A stretch of 64,000 nt of DNA. Origin: Stigmatella aurantiaca (GTDB lineage: Bacteria > Myxococcota > Myxococcia > Myxococcales > Myxococcaceae). A program made the position numbers and the translations under genes. How positions within the stretch are numbered: the first letter of the stretch is position 1; every line of letters begins with the position of its first letter. Below are positions 1 through 7,610 of the stretch, in pieces. Location: assembly GCF_900109545.1 (NCBI RefSeq), contig NZ_FOAP01000004.1, forward strand, positions 400,219 through 464,218. The letters are read 5' to 3'. The notes under the pieces are model-generated. The model was not told the DNA's origin and searched no databases. It saw only the letters and a program-made list of their open reading frames with translations.

Positions 1-1
1 G

Positions 2-283
2 CGCACGCTGCCCATGGACGACGCGCTGGTGCAGGCGGTCATCGACACCTGCGGGCGGTTCTATTACCGCGGGCCGCTGCGCAACCGGCTGTACGAGCAC
101 TGGATGCGCTCGTTCTGTGAGCACGCCAAGGTGACGCTCCACCTGCGCATCCTCCGGGGCAAGGACAGCCACCACCTCACCGAGGCGGCCTTCAAGGCGC
201 TGGGCCTGGCGCTCCGGGATGCCATGGTGGACTCGGGCACCGTCTTCAGCACCAAGGGCTCCATCGCCCTGGAGGTGAAGTGA
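2..283 (+). CDS. hisB: Imidazoleglycerol-phosphate dehydratase, C-terminal part (cut by window edge)
   Basis: This is the last 93 codons of HisB, which dehydrates imidazole glycerol phosphate to imidazole acetol phosphate in histidine synthesis. The frame is open from the window edge. The typical C-terminal block is visible: a TLHLRIL strand, then a [13 protein letters not shown] stretch carrying the paired metal-binding histidines and glutamate, and the terminal STKG motif. The stop TGA (281-283) overlaps the hisF ATG (283) as TGATG, so the two are translationally coupled. The start and the rest of the gene lie outside the window. Confidence 0.93.
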   Translation, partial: RTLPMDDALVQAVIDTCGRFYYRGPLRNRLYEHWMRSFCEHAKVTLHLRILRGKDSHHLTEAAFKALGLALRDAMVDSGTVFSTKGSIALEVK

Positions 284-1044
284 TGCTGGCGCGGCGGCTG
301 ATCGTCTGTCTGGACATGAAGGGCGGCCGGGTGGTGAAGGGCGTCCAGTTCGAGGGCCTGCGGGACGTGGGCGACCCCGTGACGCTGGCCATGCGCTACG
401 AGGCGGAAGGGGCCGACGAGGTGACGTTCCTCGACATCTCCGCCAGCGCCGAGGAGCGCGAGACGTTGTGGGACGTCGTCCAGCGCACCTCCGAGCGGCT
501 CTTCATCCCCCTGACGGTGGGGGGCGGCGTGCGCACGGCGGATGACGTGGGCCGGGCGCTCCGGGCCGGGGCGGACAAGGTGAGCATCAACTCGGCGGCG
601 GTGGCGAATCCGGAACTGCTCACGGCATGTGCGGAGCGCTTCGGCGCCCAGTGCGTGGTGGCCAGCATCGATGCGCGGCGCGAGGAGGGCCGGTGGCGCG
701 TCTACACCCGGGGGGGCCGGACGCCCACGGGCCTGGACGCGGTGGAGTGGGCCCGCGAGTGCGTGCGCCGGGGCGCGGGCGAGGTGCTGCTCACGAGCAT
801 CGACCGGGATGGGGCCCGCACGGGGTACGACCTGGAGCTGACGCGGGCCGTGGCCGAGGCGGTGGCCGTGCCCGTCATCGCCTCGGGGGGCGCGGGGAAT
901 GCCCAGCACGTGCGCGAGGCGCTCACGGACGGCAAGGCGGACGCGGCGCTGGTGGCGGGCATCCTCCACGATGGCCTCACCACGGTGGGCGCCATCAAGA
1001 CACTGCTTCAGGACAACGGCCTCCGGGTCAGGAGCCAGGCGTGA
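283..1044 (+). CDS. hisF: Imidazole glycerol phosphate synthase cyclase subunit HisF
   Basis: HisF is the (beta/alpha)8 cyclase half of IGP synthase. With HisH-supplied ammonia it converts PRFAR to imidazole glycerol phosphate and AICAR. The 253 residues match the family length. Starting at ATG 283 puts the two catalytic aspartates exactly at D11 (in VCLDMKGG) and D130 (in VASIDARR), as in characterised HisF proteins, which supports this start over GTG 280. The phosphate-binding segments TVGGGV, ADKVSIN and IASGGAG are intact. It overlaps hisB upstream (TGATG) and shares its last base with the hisIE ATG at 1044. hisH and hisA are not in the window and are presumably upstream. Confidence 0.97.
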   Translation: MLARRLIVCLDMKGGRVVKGVQFEGLRDVGDPVTLAMRYEAEGADEVTFLDISASAEERETLWDVVQRTSERLFIPLTVGGGVRTADDVGRALRAGADKVSINSAAVANPELLTACAERFGAQCVVASIDARREEGRWRVYTRGGRTPTGLDAVEWARECVRRGAGEVLLTSIDRDGARTGYDLELTRAVAEAVAVPVIASGGAGNAQHVREALTDGKADAALVAGILHDGLTTVGAIKTLLQDNGLRVRSQA

Positions 1045-1667
1045 TGTTGGATCTCTCCAAGCTGGATTTCACCAAGGGCAATGGGCTCGTCACCGTGGTG
1101 ACGCAGGATGCGCGCAGCGGCGATGTGCTGATGGTGGCGCACGCGGACCGCGAGGCGCTGGAGCGGACGCTGGCCACGGGGGAGATGCACTACCGCTCGC
1201 GCACCCGGGGCCTGTGGCACAAGGGCGCCACGAGCGGCAACGTGCAGCGGGTCGTCTCCCTGTCGGCCGACTGCGATGGGGATGCGGTGCTGGCGCGGGT
1301 GGAGAAGGCGGGCCCCGCGTGCCATACGGGCGAGGAGACCTGCTTTGGCCCGGGCAAGTGGGATGCGCTGGTGGCCCTGGAGGCCACCCTCACCGAGCGC
1401 GCGGCCCAGGCCCCCCCTGCCGGGGAGAAGCCCAGCTACACGCGAAGACTGCTGGACGACCGCAACCTCCGGCTGAAGAAGATTGGCGAGGAGGGGGCGG
1501 AGCTGGTGACGGCCTGCGCGGACGGGGACCGGGGCCGGGCCGTGGAGGAGGCCGCCGACGTGCTCTACCACCTGCTGGTGGCGGTGCGCCCTCTGGGCAT
1601 CCACCTGGAGGACGTGAAGCAAGTCCTGGCCCAACGGGCCGGGAAGGCCCCTCCTCGGCCGGGGTAG
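1044..1667 (+). CDS. hisIE: Bifunctional phosphoribosyl-AMP cyclohydrolase / phosphoribosyl-ATP pyrophosphatase HisIE
   Basis: A two-domain histidine enzyme of 207 residues. The N-terminal HisI part (about 1-105) opens the purine ring of PR-AMP. It shows the GEMHYRSRTRGLWHKGATSGN core and the zinc cysteines C77, C93 and C100. The C-terminal HisE part (about 118-200) removes pyrophosphate from PR-ATP and shows the KKIGEEGAEL and EEAADVLYHLLV metal-binding helices. The ATG at 1044 overlaps the hisF stop, so this is the last gene of a coupled hisB-hisF-hisIE block. A pair of hairpins follows in the gap to the convergent transporter gene. Confidence 0.96.
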   Translation: MLDLSKLDFTKGNGLVTVVTQDARSGDVLMVAHADREALERTLATGEMHYRSRTRGLWHKGATSGNVQRVVSLSADCDGDAVLARVEKAGPACHTGEETCFGPGKWDALVALEATLTERAAQAPPAGEKPSYTRRLLDDRNLRLKKIGEEGAELVTACADGDRGRAVEEAADVLYHLLVAVRPLGIHLEDVKQVLAQRAGKAPPRPG

Positions 1668-1746
1668 GGGGAAGGTGTGACCTGACAGGTTGACTCCAGG
1701 GTCAAGAGCCTGTCTGCTAGCGGCATCTGAGCTTGCTCAGGGGCGT

Positions 1747-1819
1747 GAAGGGACAGTTCCCTTCGATGTCCCCGGCCGCGTCACCGGAGCGTGGGGACCT
1801 TGGAGCGCCCGCTCCGGTG
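1747..1819. terminator. Two hairpins between convergent hisIE and SMR transporter genes
   Basis: The first hairpin has a 7-bp perfect stem, GAAGGGA (1747-1753) with TCCCTTC (1758-1764), around a 4-nt loop. The second has a 10-bp perfect stem, CACCGGAGCG (1782-1791) with CGCTCCGGTG (1810-1819), around 18 nt. Neither has a U-tract. Their place between two gene ends that face each other suggests bidirectional termination or transcript stabilisation. This is an inference from position and symmetry. Confidence 0.4.
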
Positions 1820-1850
1820 GCGTGAGCCGGTTGGCCCGCCCCGGCAGGGC

Positions 1851-2183
1851 TCAGTGGCCCGTGCTCTTCGAGAAGAGGTTGATGACCAGGCAGCCGCCGA
1901 GAATCATCGCGATGCCGGCGATGGCCGCGGGGTCCAGCTTCTGTTGGTAGAGCACGTAGCCCGCGATGGCCACCAGCACGATGCCCACGCCGCTCCAGAG
2001 CGCATAGGCGATGCCGATGGGAATCGAGCGCAGGGACAGGCTCAGGAAATAGAAGGCGGTGCCATAGCCCACGACGACGAAGAGGCTCGGCCACAGGCGG
2101 GTGAACTCGGCGCTCGCCTTGAGCGAGGAGGTGGCGATCACCTCCGCCAGGATGGCCACCGCGAGGAAGGCATAGGCTTTCAC
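1851..2183 (-). CDS. Small multidrug resistance (SMR/EmrE-type) transporter
   Basis: A 110-residue protein with four predicted membrane helices, the size and fold of EmrE/QacE proton-coupled efflux pumps. The essential membrane glutamate sits at E14, and the substrate-site aromatics Y60 and W63 lie in the family signature IAYALWSGVG. All three positions coincide with EmrE numbering. It should work as a dual-topology dimer in the inner membrane and export cationic compounds. The start is GTG at 2183 behind GGGAGA. A guanidinium- or polyamine-exporting SMR subtype cannot be excluded from sequence alone, and no riboswitch-like leader was recognised upstream. Confidence 0.9.
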   Translation of the reverse strand: MKAYAFLAVAILAEVIATSSLKASAEFTRLWPSLFVVVGYGTAFYFLSLSLRSIPIGIAYALWSGVGIVLVAIAGYVLYQQKLDPAAIAGIAMILGGCLVINLFSKSTGH

Positions 2184-2228
2184 GCATCGTCTCCCGGGAA
2201 GCGGGGCCCCCGCTCCGCCCTGGGCCCC

Positions 2229-3407
2229 TTACAGCTTGGAGGTCCACGGGATGGGAGGGGCCTCCCCACGAGGCGCTTCCCGCGAGGAGGGCGGGGACGG
2301 CAGGCGCCTGGGAATCCCGGCGCTCCAGTGGAACAGGGGATGGCCCTTGAAGCACTGGAAGAGGATCCACGGGCCCAGGCACCCGGCCACGAAGCCCAGC
2401 ACCAGGTGCACCGCGAGCAGTGTCTCCGGATGCCAGCGCTGCAGCACCATGCGCATCCCCGACACGAAGTAGAGGTGGAACAGGTAGATGATCATGCTGA
2501 TGGAGCCGGCGAAGACGAACCGGCCCCACACGTCCTGCCAGATCGCCGCGCCCAGGCGGGCCCGGTTGCGCAGGAAGATGGCGAGCGAGAACAGCATGCA
2601 GAAGCCCAGCGGGCCGTTGATGACGTAGGCGAAGTCATAGTGCGCGCGGGGCAGGGCCGCGTAGACGAGCACGATGACCGCGAACAGCCCCACGGGCAGC
2701 AGCGCCTGGTGCGTGCCCCGGAGCCGGGAGAGCGCCTGGCGTGCCGGGATCAGCCATGGGTGCAGGAGCAGCCCCAGCGCGAAGAAGCGGTTCCAGTACA
2801 GGATGAGCGTCAGGTAGTCCCCGGGCCCTTGGCTGAGCAGGGGCCGGACGAGGAGCGCCCCGAAGTACAGCAGCAGCGCGAGGACGAAGTAGGTGGGCCC
2901 GCCCCAGCGGCCCAGCTTCGGGAAGGCGAACCGCTGGAACAGCCACGTCAGCAGGGTGCAGCCGACCAGCGCGTGCACGAACCAGAAGATGGCGTACGGC
3001 GGGAACCAGGTGTGGGGCACGTTGCCCAGCAGCCGGAGCCAGCCCTCCGTTCCGTGAGGAATGCCCCGGGAGAACTCCTGCATCACGTACAGCACGGGCG
3101 CCCACACCAGCATCGGGACGATGAGCTTGTTCAGCTTCTTGCGCAGGAAGTGCGAGAACGACGCGTCCGCCCGCCCGAAGGCGGCCACCGCCACCCCCGA
3201 GCAGATCAACATCACCGCCATGTTGAAGCTGTGGATGAGCTCCACCGCGATCCGCAGGTCCATCCGGTTCGCGGGGAAGAGCTTCCTCACCCCATGGACG
3301 GCATCCACGCCCAGCACATGCACGAACACCACGAGCAAGATGCCGACACCCCGCATGCAGAACAGATCATTCGAGAGCGTCTGCGGATCTTCCCGTCGGT
3401 CGCGCAT
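2229..3407 (-). CDS. Acyltransferase family 3 integral membrane protein
   Basis: A 392-residue protein with about ten hydrophobic helices, recognisable as an acyltransferase-3 (OafA/NolL-like) protein that O-acylates sugars or surface polymers from the inner membrane. The N-terminal segment RGVGILLVVFVHV carries the conserved family histidine in the first helix. The start is ATG 3407, preceded by AAAGGA at good spacing. The frame stays open to 3935, but the DNA just upstream of 3407 turns AT-rich (a run of TTTATTATTG type), so a longer start is unlikely. It is 45 bp upstream of the SMR gene on the same strand and may be cotranscribed with it. The acceptor substrate cannot be told. Confidence 0.85.
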   Translation of the reverse strand: MRDRREDPQTLSNDLFCMRGVGILLVVFVHVLGVDAVHGVRKLFPANRMDLRIAVELIHSFNMAVMLICSGVAVAAFGRADASFSHFLRKKLNKLIVPMLVWAPVLYVMQEFSRGIPHGTEGWLRLLGNVPHTWFPPYAIFWFVHALVGCTLLTWLFQRFAFPKLGRWGGPTYFVLALLLYFGALLVRPLLSQGPGDYLTLILYWNRFFALGLLLHPWLIPARQALSRLRGTHQALLPVGLFAVIVLVYAALPRAHYDFAYVINGPLGFCMLFSLAIFLRNRARLGAAIWQDVWGRFVFAGSISMIIYLFHLYFVSGMRMVLQRWHPETLLAVHLVLGFVAGCLGPWILFQCFKGHPLFHWSAGIPRRLPSPPSSREAPRGEAPPIPWTSKL

Positions 3408-3937
3408 GCCGTCCTTTCGTAAGACTTTATTATTGCGAAATACCCGAAAAATGAGAAGGGGCCCACCACGTGAATCCCGCCCGTCCCCAGCACTTACAGT
3501 GTCGGCCATGAATGATCCACGATCGAGGGGTGCGCGGACGCGCGTCAGGCCTCGTCCGGGCCCCTTGTTTCTAACCACCCGGCCGAACCGCCCCCCATCG
3601 CCCCGGAGCGCACGCACAGTGTCGCAGGTGCGAATTCCCGCCTTTTCGAACTGATCCTGTCCCCGGGAGACGCCTGGGCGCCCGGCTTCGGGAAAGGGGA
3701 AGTGCCGCCGGAACAGGCGTGAGGTCATCCCGGCGGCACTTCGTCGACGGCGGAGGTTCCAGTTCCACCGGCCGCGCCAACAGGAGGAGGGAAAATTCAT
3801 TCCCGGGGCCGGGCGCGGCCCGCGAGGTTCCGGGACAGGACGGTCTCCTCTGACCTGGGTCTGAGTTGAAGCAGCCCGGGAGGGTGAGGACTTTGCGGTC
3901 ACTCTCGGAGCCGTCGAGAGGGGGGAGCGACGCACGC
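3408..3937. other. 530-bp intergenic leader region between divergent acyltransferase and HD/YcaO operon
   Basis: No convincing gene was found. The first 80 bp next to the acyltransferase are AT-rich for this genome and probably hold its promoter. A 13-bp perfect inverted repeat lies at 3699-3742. Two short open frames on the plus strand, 3508-3654 (48 codons, Pro/Arg-rich) and 3719-3853 (44 codons from GTG, with a GGGSSSTG stretch), have no good ribosome binding site and are not called as genes. They are only worth testing as possible substrates of the downstream YcaO protein. Confidence 0.5.
3699..3742. promoter_or_regulatory. 13-bp perfect inverted repeat upstream of the HD/YcaO operon
   Basis: GAAGTGCCGCCGG (3699-3711) is exactly complementary to CCGGCGGCACTTC (3730-3742), with an 18-nt loop. 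In RNA this would be a very stable hairpin about 195 nt before the first gene of the operon. There is no U-run after it, so it may be a leader structure rather than a terminator. Function is inferred only from symmetry and position. Confidence 0.45.
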
Positions 3938-4870
3938 ATGAGCCTTGCCGCGATGAACACCCCGGTGGCCCCGGCCCGTCTGGCCGGACTGCGCCCGCTG
4001 TTGAGTGAGCTGCTGGACCTCAAGCGGGTGCGCACGCCGGACCATCCGGAGGGGCTGTCGGCCCACGGCTTCCGCCGGGCCTGGGCCGCGCTCGCCGCGG
4101 GGGTGGACCCGGGCCGGGTGGCGCTGCGGGAGACGGCGCTGGCCCTGGCCGCGGTGCGCCTGGGGGGCATGGACCTGGAGGTGCTCCAGCGTGCGGGGAT
4201 GTCTTCCGAGGAGGCCACGAGCCTGCTGCGCCGGGGCGTGGAGTCGGCGTCCGGGAGCGTGGAGCCGCACCTGCGGGAGCGGTTGATCGCCGCGGTGGCG
4301 GAGCCGCTCAGCACGGAGCGGACCGCGCCCCCGGCGTTCGTGGAGCGGCTGGTGCGCCAGCCTCGCGCGGGCGCCACCAGCCCCCATGGCCCCCGCATCC
4401 TCATGGAGCCGCTGGAGAGCCACGCCGACCACTGCTACGCGGTGGCGATCTCGGCGGTCCTGGTGGCGCCCCTGATGGAGGCGGAGCTGGCGATGCCGTT
4501 CCTGGCCGGGATGAGCCACCACCTGTACAACGCGGAGCTGCCGGACGCGGGCTTCGCCGGGGAGGTGCTGCTCGGGGAGCAGCTGGTGCCCCTCATGAAC
4601 CGCCTCACCGAGCGGGTCCTGGGCAGCCTCGAGGCAGGCCCCGCGGCCCGGGTGAGGGCGGCGCACGGGCTGCTGTCCCACTCCGGCACGCCGGAGGCCC
4701 GGGCCTTCCATGCCGCGGACGCCTTGGACCGGGTGCTGGAGATGGACTACCACGCCCGGGTCGCGGGCTTCACCCTGGGGCAGGCGCTGGAGGACCTGGA
4801 GCTGGTCCACGAGGGGCCGCACCAGGCCTTCGAGCAGTCGGTGGTGAAGGCCGCCGGAGTGTGGCCGTGA
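3938..4870 (+). CDS. HD-superfamily-like protein, first gene of the YcaO operon
   Basis: A 310-residue protein of unassigned function. Residues 160-270 have the helical pattern of an HD-type metal-dependent phosphohydrolase: H162/H165 in SHADHCYAVA, a pair H194-H195 in GMSHHLYNA where the family usually has HD, and the D261/D264 region in FHAADALDRVLEMD. Replacement of the HD aspartate by histidine means catalysis may be altered or lost. The N-terminal 130 residues are helical and unrecognised. ATG 3938 was chosen because a GGGGGGAG run lies about 12 nt upstream; ATG 3953 is an alternative. It overlaps the methyltransferase start (GTGA), so the two products are probably made in fixed ratio. 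Fold assignment is moderate; function is unknown. Confidence 0.75.
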   Translation: MSLAAMNTPVAPARLAGLRPLLSELLDLKRVRTPDHPEGLSAHGFRRAWAALAAGVDPGRVALRETALALAAVRLGGMDLEVLQRAGMSSEEATSLLRRGVESASGSVEPHLRERLIAAVAEPLSTERTAPPAFVERLVRQPRAGATSPHGPRILMEPLESHADHCYAVAISAVLVAPLMEAELAMPFLAGMSHHLYNAELPDAGFAGEVLLGEQLVPLMNRLTERVLGSLEAGPAARVRAAHGLLSHSGTPEARAFHAADALDRVLEMDYHARVAGFTLGQALEDLELVHEGPHQAFEQSVVKAAGVWP

Positions 4871-6066
4871 ACTCCGTGCGTGTGGCCGAGGCGCCGTCCC
4901 TGGGCCTGCGCGGCCCGTTGAGCCAGCAGCCCCTGCACCTGGTGGCCCCCGGGGTGCTGTCCGACGGCGACACGCGCTGGCCGGTGGTGGATGGCATTCC
5001 GTACCTGCGCACGGGCCGTGAGCCGCTCCTGGCCGAGGCGCTCGCCGCGCTGAAGCGGGGGGATCGCCGCCTGGCGCTGGCCCACCTGCTGAGGGATCAG
5101 GATGACTGGGCCCGTTCCCCGCCGCCCTCCCTGGAAGAGACGCTGGCGGTGGTGGACGGCGTCGACACGGGCACCCTGGGGCTGCGCCAGGCGATGGAGC
5201 GGCTGCGCTTCGGCCCGGTGGCGCACTACTTCACGCACCGCGGGTCGGCGCCCACGTTTCTGAGCGCCCTGGGGCTGCTGGCGCAGCACTGGGATGCGCC
5301 CCCGTGCGTGGTGGAGATCGCCTGCGGCATCGGCCAGGTGCTGCGCGAGGTCATCCAGCGCGGCACGCCCGGGGTGGGCCTCGACGTGGTGTTCGCCAAG
5401 CTGTGGCTGGCGCGCCACTTCGTCGTCCCGGAGGCGAGCCTGGTGTGCGTGGATGCCACGGTGGCGCTGCCGCTGGAGCCCCTCGCGGGGGCGGCCGTGC
5501 TGTGCCATGACGCGCTCTACTTCCTGCTGGAGAAGCGGCGGGTGCTGTCGGAGATGCGCCGCGTGGCCGGCGCCTCGGGCCGCGTGCTGGTGGGCCATGC
5601 CCACAACCGCCTCGTGGACCAGCGCGGCATCGGGGGCGTGCCGCTCACCCCCGAGGAGTACGCGGCGCTGCTGCCCGGCGCGGCCTGCTATGACGACGCC
5701 GACTTCGTGACGGCGTTCCTGGAGGGCAAGGCCGCCCCGGCGCGCGCCCCGGCGGCCCTGGGCCGCGCGGAGGCCCTGTGCTTCAGCGCGCCCGCGGGCC
5801 CCGCGCGGGGTTCCATCGATTTCGGGCGGCCCAACCCGGGGACCCCGCTGAAACCCAACCCGTTGCTGGTGGAGCGCAACGGCCTGCTGCACCCCTCCTG
5901 GCCCTCGCCGGGGCTGGCCGACGAGTATGCCTGCGCGAACTACCTGGGCGGGCAACCCTCCCTGGGCGCGGACCTCCTGCGCCGGGCCGCCTCGGGCCTG
6001 GTGGATGACGAGATCGCGCTGCTGGCCCGGCGGCGGATGCTGCTGGAGCTCCCCGAGCGGTGGTGA
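4867..6066 (+). CDS. SAM-dependent methyltransferase with Trm112-like N-terminus, YcaO operon
   Basis: A 399-residue protein. The N-terminal 50 residues resemble a Trm112/UPF0434 domain (WPVVDGIPYLR). Residues 148-260 form a class I methyltransferase core: motif I is VEIACGIG (about 149-156), followed by a GLDVVFAKL strand and a VLVGHAHNR segment. The acceptor is unknown. The C-terminal 130 residues are unrecognised. The start is taken as GTG 4867, overlapping the stop of the HD-like gene; GTG 4861 is in frame too. A 47-bp gap leads to the YcaO gene. The context suggests methylation of the same substrate that the YcaO protein modifies, which is an inference. Confidence 0.85.
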   Translation: MNSVRVAEAPSLGLRGPLSQQPLHLVAPGVLSDGDTRWPVVDGIPYLRTGREPLLAEALAALKRGDRRLALAHLLRDQDDWARSPPPSLEETLAVVDGVDTGTLGLRQAMERLRFGPVAHYFTHRGSAPTFLSALGLLAQHWDAPPCVVEIACGIGQVLREVIQRGTPGVGLDVVFAKLWLARHFVVPEASLVCVDATVALPLEPLAGAAVLCHDALYFLLEKRRVLSEMRRVAGASGRVLVGHAHNRLVDQRGIGGVPLTPEEYAALLPGAACYDDADFVTAFLEGKAAPARAPAALGRAEALCFSAPAGPARGSIDFGRPNPGTPLKPNPLLVERNGLLHPSWPSPGLADEYACANYLGGQPSLGADLLRRAASGLVDDEIALLARRRMLLELPERW

Positions 6067-6113
6067 GCCTTCACCGAGCGGCCCCCACACCTTACCCCCA
6101 TGCAGGAGCCGTC

Positions 6114-7586
6114 ATGAGCTTGAGAGAAGCCCGGGAAACCTATCTCCGCGCGATGCCCCAGGGAGAGCTGGAGTTGTTCCGCATCGATGGCCTGGACCGG
6201 CTGAGCGTGCCGGTCGTCGCGGGCAGCCTCCGGGTGCCCAACGGGCTGTGGTTCCTCTCCTACGGCTATGGCAGCACGCAGGAGGAGGCCGAGGTCAGCG
6301 CGCTGGGGGAGCTGGCCGAGTATGTGTTCACCAGCCAGGCCCTGGGCACCATGCCCCTGTTCGAGGGCAGCTACAGCGAGCTGGTGCAAAGCCGCGGCGC
6401 CCGGGGCGTGGCGGATCCGCTCACCCTGGGGTTGCCCGTGGGCAGCCCCTACCACCCGGACATGCCGCTGACCTGGGTGGAGATGAGGCGGTTCGCCACG
6501 GGCGAGCGCGTGCTGGTGCCGGAGGAGTACATCGTCAGCTACCCCGAGCAGCGCCGGGGGCGCTCGGCCTCGCTCATCACCCCCATCACCAATGGCCAGG
6601 GCGCGGGGCTGAGCTTCTCCCAGGCGCTGGCCCACGCCCTGCTGGAGATCCTCCAGCGCGACGGCAACGGCCTGCAGTTCCGGGCCATGGACCAGGGCAC
6701 GGTGCTGGATCTGGAGGGCGCCGACCTGCCGGCCTCCGTCGTGTCGCTGCTGGAGCACTACCGCCGCGCGGGCATCGAGGTGGTGGCGAAGCTGGCCAGC
6801 ACCGAGTTCGGCATCGCCAACGTGTACGTGGTGGGCAATGACCCGAACCCCGGCGAGCAGCCGCTGATGGTCACCTCCTGTGGCGAGGCGGCGGACCCGG
6901 ACCGGGACCGGGCCCTGCGCAAGGCGGTGCTGGAGTACGCCGCCTCCCGGTCGCGCAAGGCCTTCATGCACGGGCCCCTGGAGGCCGTGAACCGCGTGGC
7001 CCCGGCCGGGTACCTGAACCGGTTCCTGCCGTTGTTGGATCTGCACCTGGAGGAGACGCGCGCCCTCAACTCCATGATGGAGTGGGCCAGCATGCCCCTC
7101 AGCGTCCTGCGCAAGCTGACCTCCAGCACGCTCCACTGCCGCCACAAGGTCCCCTTCGGCTCGCTGCCCCAGTCGGCCGTGGCCGGGGAGCCCACCGCGC
7201 GCTGCGCGCAGGTGGTGGAGCGGCTCCAGGCGGCGGGCTTCGACATCCTGGTGGCGGACCTGCCGGCGGAGGATGGCTCCGCCCACGTCGTCAAGGCGCT
7301 CGTCCCCGGGCTCGAGGTGGAGACGATGTCCTACTACCGCATCGGTGAGCGCAACCTGACCCGCTTGCTGTCGCGGGGAGACCCGCTGGTGGGCCTCGGG
7401 GCGCCGCCCGAGGGCGCGCTGCCCGTGCGGCTGACCGCGGAGGCCCAGGAGCGGGTGGGGGGCCCTGCCTGGTTCAACGTCCGGCTGGCCGAGCAGCGCG
7501 TGGGGCGGCTCTATCCGCTCTACCGCGAGCCGAGTGACCACAGCGTCCAGATGGCCCTGAAGTCCCGCCGCTACGGCGGGGCCTGA
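6114..7586 (+). CDS. YcaO-domain protein (ATP-dependent azoline/thioamide-type backbone modification)
   Basis: A 490-residue YcaO-superfamily protein. These enzymes phosphorylate a peptide amide oxygen with ATP to form azolines, thioamides or amidines. Visible nucleotide/Mg motifs are S62-x3-E66-x2-E69 in VSALGELAEY, the TPITNGQGAG loop (157-164) and AHALLEILQRD (173-183) with E178 and R182. The third residue of the usual ExxER triad is followed by Tyr instead of Arg. There is no C-terminal PxPxP tail and no fused E1-like or dehydrogenase partner. ATG 6114 has CAGGAG six bases upstream. It is the last gene of the HD-methyltransferase-YcaO operon, and no precursor peptide gene is evident nearby. 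Family call is strong; substrate is unknown. Confidence 0.9.
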   Translation: MSLREARETYLRAMPQGELELFRIDGLDRLSVPVVAGSLRVPNGLWFLSYGYGSTQEEAEVSALGELAEYVFTSQALGTMPLFEGSYSELVQSRGARGVADPLTLGLPVGSPYHPDMPLTWVEMRRFATGERVLVPEEYIVSYPEQRRGRSASLITPITNGQGAGLSFSQALAHALLEILQRDGNGLQFRAMDQGTVLDLEGADLPASVVSLLEHYRRAGIEVVAKLASTEFGIANVYVVGNDPNPGEQPLMVTSCGEAADPDRDRALRKAVLEYAASRSRKAFMHGPLEAVNRVAPAGYLNRFLPLLDLHLEETRALNSMMEWASMPLSVLRKLTSSTLHCRHKVPFGSLPQSAVAGEPTARCAQVVERLQAAGFDILVADLPAEDGSAHVVKALVPGLEVETMSYYRIGERNLTRLLSRGDPLVGLGAPPEGALPVRLTAEAQERVGGPAWFNVRLAEQRVGRLYPLYREPSDHSVQMALKSRRYGGA

Positions 7587-7610
7587 GGGGGCGCACCCCA
7601 CGGTGGAGGC

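Noticed and set aside
1690..1950. Small plus-strand frame between hisIE and the SMR gene
   Set aside because: It covers the hairpin pair and the antisense of the SMR end, and its peptide has no features.
3508..3654. 48-codon Pro/Arg-rich frame as RiPP precursor
   Set aside because: No ribosome binding site, no leader/core organisation, and composition typical of non-coding high-GC DNA.
3408..3935. Upstream extension of the acyltransferase frame on the minus strand
   Set aside because: The extra 176 residues are Arg/Pro/Gly-rich, cross an AT-rich promoter-like stretch, and a good ribosome site precedes ATG 3407.
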